64,000 bases of DNA, taken from positions 50,717,209 to 50,781,208 of the forward strand of contig NC_090022.1 of NCBI RefSeq assembly GCF_037176765.1, written 5' to 3'. The notes below the pieces were generated by a model. That model was not told where the DNA came from. It ran no database searches and was given only the letters and a program-made list of their open reading frames with translations. This document shows positions 58,801 to 64,000 of the stretch, in pieces (position 1 is the stretch's first letter; every line of letters starts with the position of its first letter). Both the position numbers and the translations under genes were made by a program. This DNA comes from Anolis sagrei. Taxonomy: Eukaryota; Chordata; Lepidosauria; Squamata; Anolidae.

Positions 58801-59106
58801 CCCTTTGAAGATGCTGCCAGAAATCCCTTTCATTCCCCTCCTGTGAGTCGGCAGGAATCGGGGAACCCGTTTGAAGAGTCCCCCTCCTCTTCGATGAATC
58901 CGTTTGAAGTTGATGATGATGAGAATGAAGTGTCAGGAGAAGACATCATAGAAGAGGAATTGCTCCTTCAGCAGATAGATAATATCAAAGCTTATATTTT
59001 TGATGCCAAACACAGCGGACGGATGGACGAGGTAGAAGTACTGACGGAGAATTTAAAAGAATTGAAACGCACATTAGCAAAACAAAAGGAGAAATCCAGC
59101 TGCTGA
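42899..59106 (+). CDS. RBSN: rabenosyn-5, FYVE-domain Rab4/Rab5 effector (11 coding exons)
   Basis: The protein is a multivalent effector on early endosomes. It binds PI3P through its FYVE domain, GTP-bound Rab5 and Rab4, VPS45, and EHD proteins, and acts in endosome fusion and receptor recycling. Eleven exons with GT-AG borders and matching phases give 792 residues (human 784): 42899-43061, 48432-48569, 50786-50886, 51490-51535, 51622-51783, 52226-52467, 54130-54200, 55604-55690, 56460-56562, 57305-57409, 57946-59106. Visible parts: an N-terminal C2H2 finger (C21, C24, H37, H42); FYVE at 158-264 with the WxxD motif (W158-D161) and RRHHCR at 179-184; a first Rab-binding helical hairpin near 461-490 with coiled coil after it; seven NPF motifs between 630 and 726; a C-terminal Rab-binding hairpin at 743-785. 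No break is seen. The introns hold CR1, Sauria SINE, R4-like and MITE copies. Confidence 0.96.
43330..43450 (-). mobile_element. L2-type 3' end
   Basis: ATTTATTGCACTTATATATC, then CACCCCTAGGGGGACTCAGA and CAACATAATCACATGCC, as in the other L2-type ends. Confidence 0.55.
43468..45144 (+). repeat. unclassified composite repeat with three kinds of internal tandem array
   Basis: The start GCCCTGCCACGCGTTGCTGT recurs in diverged form at 43893, each time followed by a CT-rich tract. An AAT run lies at 43830-43880. A G-rich minisatellite of about 45 bp (GTGATGGAGCGTGGGGTTGC unit, 44231-44480, about five copies) follows. Next comes a GT-rich unit of about 125 bp repeated four times (44599, 44727, 44851, 44980). 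The block ends at AACAAATTTATATATATAGA. I recognise the opening sequence as a common lizard repeat but cannot classify it. Open frames here are by-products of the arrays. Confidence 0.7.
45600..45815 (+). mobile_element. tRNA-derived SINE
   Basis: GTGTAGTGAGCTGAGTGTTG is the A-box region and GACCAGGGGTCGAATTTTAC the B-box region. The tail is GGGTTGCCATAGCTTAGAAA, GACTTGAAGGCACAACAAC with a CAA run. The body has a partial internal duplication of CTTGGGCAAGTCTGAAGG. Confidence 0.75.
46495..47305 (+). mobile_element. CR1 LINE, 3' part, in RBSN intron
   Basis: It encodes NKLNMSQQ-type sequence, then [20 protein letters not shown] and [20 protein letters not shown]. The CR1 3' end GGTTGGACTAGATGGCCCAT, GGTCTCTTCCAACTCTCTTA closes it. 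It is frame-broken and more diverged than the 35-kb copy. Confidence 0.85.
48432..48569 (+). CDS. RBSN: RBSN coding exon 2
   Basis: It follows TTCTTTCAG and encodes [20 protein letters not shown] to [15 protein letters not shown], a conserved stretch between the C2H2 finger and the FYVE domain. Confidence 0.93.
49190..49480 (+). mobile_element. Sauria-type SINE, near full length, in RBSN intron
   Basis: GACCAAAAGGTTGGCAGTTC and TAATCCGGTGAGCGGCTCCC form the tRNA-like B-box region. AGCAGTTCAAAAACATGCAA, GTGAGTAGATCAATAGGTAA, GCAGTCATGCTGTCCATATG and the end GAGTTGGACACGACTAGAC follow in the standard order. Confidence 0.9.
50170..50690 (-). mobile_element. non-LTR retrotransposon 3' end, probable R4 clade, in RBSN intron
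   Basis: Minus-strand translation gives [40 protein letters not shown], then an IMEDQHQ end. It is collinear with the copy at 1445-2345 and lies about 100 bp before RBSN coding exon 3. Confidence 0.55.
50786..50886 (+). CDS. RBSN: RBSN coding exon 3
   Basis: It follows TTCTTACCAG and encodes [20 protein letters not shown] to IIRLEK, ending on a codon boundary before GTAAAT. Confidence 0.93.
51490..51535 (+). CDS. RBSN: RBSN coding exon 4 (46 bp)
   Basis: This short exon, after TTTTTTCATCAG, encodes [15 protein letters not shown] plus one base. Its size and frame fit the flanking exons exactly. Confidence 0.9.
51622..51783 (+). CDS. RBSN: RBSN coding exon 5 (FYVE core)
   Basis: It encodes [20 protein letters not shown] and [20 protein letters not shown]. 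It contains the W158xxD161 and RRHHCR PI3P-binding motifs and six of the eight zinc ligands (C167, C170, C183, C186, C191, C194). Confidence 0.95.
51845..52065 (-). mobile_element. CR1 LINE fragment in RBSN intron
   Basis: The minus strand encodes [20 protein letters not shown] and [20 protein letters not shown]. Neither end of the element is present. Confidence 0.85.
52226..52467 (+). CDS. RBSN: RBSN coding exon 6 (Ser-rich FYVE insert and last zinc ligands)
   Basis: It encodes a serine-rich stretch ([20 protein letters not shown], residues 229-248) followed by [18 protein letters not shown] with the last zinc ligands near C256 and C259. Confidence 0.93.
52480..53275. other. RBSN intron sequence without recognised repeats
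   Basis: Plain AT-rich intron sequence; I see no exon or named element here. Confidence 0.4.
53640..53890. mobile_element. palindromic MITE (CACTCTTTGGCAGAG family), in RBSN intron
   Basis: TTACACTGTAGAATTAAAAG, CTTCAGCTTCTCTGCCAAAG and GGCAATTAAAGTGGTGTCAA are the family blocks; a central inversion is visible. Confidence 0.6.
54130..54200 (+). CDS. RBSN: RBSN coding exon 7
   Basis: It encodes [20 protein letters not shown] plus ESLN. The acceptor (GATTAAACAAG) has a weak pyrimidine tract, but the frame and protein match are clear. Confidence 0.9.
54735..55260 (-). mobile_element. LINE-derived fragment with a C2H2-like motif, in RBSN intron
   Basis: Minus-strand frames read [20 protein letters not shown], then [14 protein letters not shown] and [20 protein letters not shown]. 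This type of C-terminal finger follows the reverse transcriptase in several LINE clades. I cannot assign the clade. The frame is interrupted. Confidence 0.45.
55604..55690 (+). CDS. RBSN: RBSN coding exon 8
   Basis: It follows TTTTCTTCCAG and encodes [20 protein letters not shown] and MYELIDAL. Confidence 0.92.
55760..56440. other. RBSN intron sequence without recognised repeats
   Basis: AT-rich intron; an open frame at 55883-56077 has no family signature and is ignored. Confidence 0.4.
56460..56562 (+). CDS. RBSN: RBSN coding exon 9
   Basis: It follows TTTCATTCAG and encodes [20 protein letters not shown] and [15 protein letters not shown]. Confidence 0.92.
57035..57130 (-). mobile_element. 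tRNA-derived SINE remnant in RBSN intron
   Basis: TTGTTGTTGCTGTTAACTTC, ATTTATGGTAGCCCTATCAC resemble the reverse complement of the SINE 3' end at 45760-45810; the head is missing. Confidence 0.45.
57305..57409 (+). CDS. RBSN: RBSN coding exon 10
   Basis: It follows ATTCTGCAG and encodes [20 protein letters not shown] and a charged [15 protein letters not shown] helix. It starts and ends on codon boundaries. Confidence 0.92.
57946..59106 (+). CDS. RBSN: RBSN last coding exon (Rab-binding modules, NPF motifs)
   Basis: It encodes residues 407-792. [20 protein letters not shown] begins at 461 and is the first Rab-binding hairpin. NPF starts at 630, 647, 672, 691, 699, 713 and 724 (EHD-binding motifs in an acidic setting). 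[20 protein letters not shown] from 742 is the second hairpin. The stop is TGA at 59104. Confidence 0.95.
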   Translation, partial: ATLETQRRQEDNKSMDYTSRSLTALNGEVSRTKRVKKAEGWLPTASVSRQQELADPLLQQIDNITSFIKQAKEANRLDEVQMLQENLRQLQDEYDQQQTERAIELSKRQAEMEEMQREQLQILCEKEWEREHKKRLSQHSRTRSLDFREAKHSTAETGKESTNQIAQALDLDTTQNRSNPGSKTPSPCSGGKASTHDSPVFPAQLQRIPQHDGVTGQNVTMPLNPFENEEVVTSLKMEPDNPFAEDPSPVTPLPIQVLHSGKKEYNPFEDEDCHQANGAAVSAPNPFEDAARNPFHSPPVSRQESGNPFEESPSSSMNPFEVDDDENEVSGEDIIEEELLLQQIDNIKAYIFDAKHSGRMDEVEVLTENLKELKRTLAKQKEKSSC

Positions 59107-61940
59107 ACCTGGAGTGATACTCTGTGCACATACAACTTTATAAGTACTGCTCTGTCCTGTGGTAAGACAGGAGGAGCTACAAGGAGAGACTTCTGGAAGT
59201 TACATCTAATCTTGCGCACTTTGATATAGGCATTTCCACTGTTACTCAAAAGTTACAAGCAATGTCCATGTTACTTAAGTTTTAAATTTCTCTCATTTTT
59301 TTAAAAAAACCCAATAACCCAACTTTTTGTTTATGTTTCACAATACTGGTTTTATTTCTGATGTAAGCCACAGAGAGACAAAGGCTTTAAAAGTGAGGGG
59401 AACTGTAATCCTTTTTTGTTTTTTTGGTTTTTTTTGGTTGCTATTTCAGTATTAACAAACCAGCCTCCAGAACTGATTTTTCCATTAGCAACCAGATTGT
59501 CTTTGTAAGTGAGGAGGCCTCAATCTTTGGTCCCTCAGATGGTTTGGAGCTCCAAGAAGTTCAACCAATATGGCCAGTGTGCAGGAAATTCTGGGAACAG
59601 ACGTCACAGACATCTGGAGGACCAAAGGTTAAGGGCCACTGGTCAAGTGTCCCTTTGCAGATACAAATGCTTTTGGCAGAAAAAAGAAGAGGGCCATTCC
59701 GCTTTCCTCTCTCCAGCCCTGCTCCCCAACTAATTTGTGAGTGTCCTATATTTGTCTGGAGCAGATTTTGGGGGTTGTGGGAGAGGGAAGTGCCCTGTCA
59801 TTGTGCAAAGAGCAGGCTCTTTCCATTGATGGAAGAGCACTTAATTCCACCTTTTCTTGCATGAAATAAGATGTTGCCTTTCAGCAGATGTGCATAGCTG
59901 CCATGTACCGTATACTATAAGTGTTAAAAGCAGATTGCTGATATAAAGCAGCCTGCATAGTAAAAAGGCCAATGACCTGACTGTGCAATACAAAAGAGAA
60001 TATAAAGGGATTTTAACATAGACGTGGATAGCTCTGATATTATGTATAATACCATTGTTTCAGGTGGCTTACGCCCTGGAAGCCTCCCTTGAGATAATGG
60101 ACTTCTTTTCCTGCCATTATTTCTACTTTGGGGCTTGTATAGATTGCAAGCTTACACTCTTTGTGACCATAATAGGTGCTTCCGGGGAGTTGGACGGCAC
60201 CTTTTGTGGCGATGCTTAAAAGATTTCTTGTTACACCCTCACAGAATTAGTTTCCCAAATTCCTGGTCTGACAAAACGTCACAACAGTTGAGCTGTTTCC
60301 TGCTTGTGGTTGAGACATGCCTCCTAATCTGGGGGGTTACATCAGTTATTGTAGAAATGTTTGCTGTGAGGAGGTTTAACAAGTGACAAATCACAGCAGG
60401 GGTTAACTGGGATAAGATGGATTAAGTAAGAGAATATTGAGTCCTGCCCATAGTTTTGAACCACCATTTAGCTACCTCTGACATGTGTTTTAATACAAAA
60501 CTACAACGGAAAACATACAGTGTTTTCAACTACGTTTTGAGACTATGATTGTCTTCAAGAGAACAGGAAACACAAGTTTGGGGGTGTGTATTCCTCCAGA
60601 CCATGTTGCTGTGCAACTTCCGTGTGTTATCGCTGAATTGTACTAAACGGAGGCAGTGGGGCATTATGCTCAAGACTGGGCTGCTTAATTTGCCATTTTT
60701 GAAAAGTAAGAAGAAATCCTCTTGTCTTGAGACTCCTTTACACACTAATCATTTGGGGGTGGGGTGGGGGGAGTCAGAATAATGTAGTTCTGGAACTACA
60801 GAACATTTTCTGGTTTTAGTTGTAACTGTAAGACTGATTTAATCACATCTCCTGATACATAATTGGAATATGAAGTGTGCATCTAGAGATTATCATGGAC
60901 TTCTAGAGACCAAACTGCTTCACTTTGAAGGAGGGCTTAACAGTAATATAAACTAAGAGGGCTTTTTTTCTCCTATAACATGGGTCTAAATACTACAAGG
61001 GAAAATGGGATTAGTTCAAGAATAGTAGGACACTAATACTTGCTAATGGGGTATAATTGGACTGTGGAGAACTCAGAAAAATGTTTACAGATGTTTTGTT
61101 ACTCAGTGGGTGGTTAATATGGTCAAAAATTAATGCACTTTGCACATGAGGCTTTATATATATTTAACTTTTTTCCTTTTTATTGGGTTTTAGTCTATTT
61201 GAAAAGGAAAAGAATCCACATTACTTTTCTGTAGAGGGGAAGAACTGGCTTAATTCTAGTTTCATATAGGGAGCTATGGCTGAAGCTGCAACATCTCATT
61301 GGCAGCTTGTTTCCATAATCCCTCCGAAGTGAGCCCAGCCATCCTGTGGAAGTTCACCTGAATGTGTATTTAGGGTTACTATGGTGATAAATACATTTTC
61401 AATATCATGTTTTTCTTTCCTAATGGAGTGTAACTGTGAATAGGCATATGAACATATATCTAAGAACAAACAAGTATCTGGAACAGAGGTATGATACAGG
61501 CAGAAAAAAGGAAAGCAAGATGCACACAATATTTGTTATCCCTACGCCTCCTAAAACCACCTTCATTGATTATAAGCAGCAAACCACCAAATTCATTTGG
61601 CATTCTTTGTATATTTCAATGGCTTTTACAAACGTATGAATTGTTTATCCTCATTCCATGCATTCTGCCTTGTTTGTATGTGCGCCATAGTCTAATATTC
61701 TGAAGTCATACATAGAGTCTGGATGTACTTTTTACTAATAGCTATGTTGGTTTGTAGCCCCATGACTGCAAGTCACTGTGAAATGTTGACCCACATTTTG
61801 AAAGCCTTCCATTTGTACTACGAACGAACAACACCATGCCATTCTGAGATTTAACATGAATCACAACTGTTTATACACTTGCATGCACTATTCTAGTTTG
61901 CAAGCTTTCTGAGGAAATAAAATAACATTTGTTTTGTGTG
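59107..61940 (+). other. RBSN: RBSN 3' UTR
   Basis: AATAAA at 61916-61921 is the best polyadenylation signal, giving a UTR of about 2.8 kb; earlier sites cannot be excluded. The UTR carries a diverged palindromic MITE at 59510-59645. Confidence 0.6.
59510..59645. mobile_element. palindromic MITE in the RBSN 3' UTR
   Basis: CAATCTTTGGTCCCTCAGAT at the left faces CATCTGGAGGACCAAAGGTT at the right. The arms are diverged, and the centre reads AACCAATATGGCCAGTGTGC. Confidence 0.6.
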
Positions 61941-62164
61941 TGTGTGGCTATACTCTTTCACCCCTTCTGAATTAAATAATAGGTTGAAGTAAGTTCCTGC
62001 TCCTGCCAAGCTCCTTACCTCTGACGTGTAGGCTTTCTGGTATCTGCAATGGCAGAAAGGAACCTGTCTCATACAGAGTGTATGACAGGGTCACCGATGA
62101 ACCTTCCACATTGCTGAAAATGTGGAGAAAACCGGCAGGACTGAACCTGGGGAGGTGGGATGGC

Positions 62165-62350
62165 TGTGAGGCTCTTATATTACTTTGTTATGTGCCTTAT
62201 GGTGACTCTATTAAGAAGGGGTTTGCTTTTGCTTCCCTTTCAGTTGAGAGTGGAACATGCCCAAGGTCAACCAGTGGGTTTCCATGGCTGAGAAGGAACT
62301 CAAATCCTGGTCTCCCAGTTTCCTAGTCCAGCACTCAAGCCATTTCTCCT
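62165..62350 (-). mobile_element. tRNA-derived SINE (reverse orientation)
   Basis: TATGGTGACTCTATTAAGAA, CCAAGGTCAACCAGTGGGTT, AGAAGGAACTCAAATCCTGG (B-box region) and AGTCCAGCACTCAAGCCATT (A-box region), in reverse order to the plus copy at 45600. Confidence 0.75.
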
Positions 62351-62404
62351 TTACTGGAACAGATTAAGAGGCACAACACTGATTTCCTCCTTTAGGTAAA
62401 AGTG

Positions 62405-62790
62405 TTCCCTGAACATTAAGTCTAGTCGAGTCCAACTGTGGGGGGGGGGGGGTGCTCATCATTTCTAAGCTGAAGAGTCAGCATTGTCCATAGACACTTC
62501 CAAGGTCATGTGGCCAGCATGGCTGCATGGAGCACCGTTACCTTCCCGCCGAAGCAGTACCCATTGATCTCATATTTGCATTTTTTTGAACTGCTAGGTT
62601 GCCAGAATCTGGGGGTAATGATGGGATCATAGAGTTGGAAGAGACCTTGTGGGCCATCCAGTCCAACTCCCTGCCTAGAAGCAGGAAAATCGCATTCAAA
62701 GCACCCTGTCCCACAGATATGAACCACTGACCTTCTAGTCAGCAAGTTCTGCATCTCAGCAGTTTAACCCACTGCTGCCCTGATTTCCTC
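62405..62790 (-). mobile_element. Sauria-type SINE interrupted by a CR1 end
   Basis: TAGTCGAGTCCAACTGTGGG, CATGGCTGCATGGAGCACCG and TTGAACTGCTAGGTTGCCAG are the reversed SINE body. The SINE head resumes after 62710 with GACCTTCTAGTCAGCAAGTT. Between them, about 62630-62710, lies a CR1 3' terminus (GGATCATAGAGTTGGAAGAG). Confidence 0.8.
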
Positions 62791-63124
62791 GTTTACTCCA
62801 TGTATACCCTTAATTGATTTTATTCTCATCCGTAACAAGTACTAGTCTATGGGAGCTCTGAATTATATAGTACCAAGTTGATTTTTTTAAATATAAAAAT
62901 TTCTTGTGTTGGTTCACTAATTTTTTATATTTGCTACTGCAAATGAGTAACTTCTGGGAACAATAAGTGAGGCTTATTACAGTATTTTCTATACAATACA
63001 AATAGTACACAAAATAAGAGGTAGAATAAGCTTATTGAGAAGTGTTAAAGAAATAAGTAGACCTAAAGAAGTTGGTGTGAGATTGCAATCTCAGTTGAGA
63101 AAATCATAGCAGCCATATTGCTAT

Positions 63125-63315
63125 TAATGCAGTTTGACACCACTTGAACTGCCATGGCTCAACGCTATGGAATTCTAGGCATTGTAGTATGGCGAGGCAC
63201 CAGCACTCTTTGGCAGAGACAGGTAAACTGGAAAACTACAACTCACATGATTCTGTATCACTGAGCCACAGCAGTTAAAGTAGTGTCAGTCTGCATTAAT
63301 CATACTGTGTATACG
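63125..63315. mobile_element. palindromic MITE (CACTCTTTGGCAGAG family)
   Basis: ATTAATGCAGTTTGACACCA at the left faces CTGCATTAATCATACTGTGT at the right; ACCAGCACTCTTTGGCAGAG lies in the middle. A SINE head remnant follows at 63330-63385. Confidence 0.7.
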
Positions 63316-63454
63316 CACCCTGACAGACCATGACTTGCCCATGAGCAAGAATTCCAACTCTGGTCTCAAACCACTACACAACACTCTGAACAAAAACCAG
63401 CTAAAATTTTCTCCTTTGGTTTGAGAACAGATACCATACACAATTTCCAGTCCA

Positions 63455-63634
63455 TGACAAGAACAACCCTATGAGTTTATTTTATTTTTTTTTAAAAAAA
63501 ACCTTCCACTTGTATTAAAATCCAGCTATTTTGCAGTCATTTGAATGTTCTCTTAGAGAATATTATACTTCCATCTGATTTAAGGATAAGATTATTCTGC
63601 TGTTTTAATTCCAGGCGTAGGCAAAGACGTTGGT
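63455..63634 (-). other. MRPS25: MRPS25 3' UTR with polyadenylation signal
   Basis: Two overlapping AATAAA signals on the minus strand (plus-strand TTTATT at 63476-63486) lie about 150 bp past the stop. The 3' end is estimated at about 63460, leaving about 1.5 kb to the RBSN 3' end. Confidence 0.6.
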
Positions 63635-63827
63635 TTAGGATGCCTCAGAGTCTTTCATGGCCGCTTTATACTTGCCAGTCATCTCCTTTGGTAACGGCAC
63701 TCTACCAGGGCAGGGAACTTGGCCTTCAATCTCACACATACATTCCCGCAGGTGGTATTTCCTGGGGCCAAACGTTGCAGGATGTCGTAGCTTCATTTTT
63801 TCTAGCGCTTCTGTCTGGAGTGTTTTC
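63635..63827 (-). CDS. MRPS25: mitochondrial ribosomal protein S25 (mS25), last exon
   Basis: The minus strand encodes [40 protein letters not shown] and [20 protein letters not shown], then EAS and a stop. This matches the C-terminus of the small-subunit mitoribosomal protein as I remember the human protein ([20 protein letters not shown]). The exon is preceded on the minus strand by TTTTTCTTGGATAG, a good acceptor, so this is a spliced gene and not a processed copy. The first base completes a codon from the previous exon, which lies outside the window. Confidence 0.92.
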
Positions 63828-63924
63828 CTATCCAAGAAAAACAAGTTCATTGCGTGAAAGGCAGCAAAAACTAGATGTGTGTGAAAGAAAGAGACATGGA
63901 CCTCGAATTCCCACAAAGCTCCAG

Positions 63925-64000
63925 GACAGGTGCATCTACACTGTAGAATTAATTCAGCTTGACTGCCATGCCTCAAGGCTATGGAACCATGTGAGTTGTA
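63925..64000. mobile_element. palindromic MITE (CACTCTTTGGCAGAG family), cut by the window edge
   Basis: GTGCATCTACACTGTAGAAT, then CTTGACTGCCATGCCTCAAG. It is the left arm of the same family as 63125-63315, in the last MRPS25 intron. Confidence 0.6.

Noticed and set aside
63828-63976. Extension of the MRPS25 frame upstream of 63827 on the minus strand
   Set aside because: The frame runs through a splice acceptor into intron and a MITE; the sequence no longer resembles mS25.
1-64000. Retroviral, LTR or Polinton-type remnants
   Set aside because: I looked for paired LTRs, primer sites and capsid, protease, integrase or envelope signatures and saw none. The terminal repeats at 12.6, 27.0 and 39.2 kb fit Penelope-like elements instead.
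1-64000. CRISPR array or other prokaryotic system
   Set aside because: The tandem repeats present are microsatellites, minisatellites or transposon-internal units without unique regular spacers, and the genes are spliced vertebrate genes.

Overview
This is a stretch of squamate reptile nuclear DNA, most likely from an iguanian lizard such as Anolis. Two intron-containing vertebrate genes and the end of a third are set in dense repeats of a lizard type. The repeats are CR1, L2, RTE-BovB and probable R4 LINEs, Penelope-like elements, Sauria-type and other tRNA-derived SINEs, SPIN-like and other hAT transposons with their palindromic MITEs, and Tigger/pogo-like elements. The species is an inference from gene sequence and repeat mix; no search was run.

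Layout. 1-14.2 kb: no recognisable gene. It holds a Penelope-like 3' end at the left edge, a probable R4 LINE, a BovB LINE, an L2 LINE, a Sauria SINE and a SPIN-like hAT. 14.3-17.9 kb (+): TRH, the precursor of thyrotropin-releasing hormone, in three exons, encoding 244 residues with seven QHPG progenitor units. 18-35 kb: a gene desert with Tigger-like elements, a 540-bp pure pyrimidine tract, CR1, BovB and Penelope fragments, a second full SPIN-like hAT and a cluster of palindromic MITEs. 35.2-61.9 kb (+): RBSN (rabenosyn-5). Its 5' UTR exon lies in the only CpG-island-like segment upstream of its ATG. Eleven coding exons from 42899 to 59106, all with GT-AG borders, give 792 residues, and the 3' UTR is about 2.8 kb. 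Intron 1 is full of repeats and holds a small tandem duplication later split by a hAT and a CR1. 61.9-64 kb: a short intergenic stretch, then the last exon of MRPS25 on the minus strand, tail to tail with RBSN.

Function. The three genes do not form a pathway. TRH is a secreted neuropeptide precursor, RBSN an early-endosome Rab4/Rab5 effector, and MRPS25 a mitochondrial ribosomal protein. The interest lies in their linkage and in the repeats. The strongest unusual signal is a hammerhead-ribozyme-like core that recurs in five Penelope-like fragments. I found no retroviral or LTR element, no CRISPR array and no RNA gene outside the repeats.
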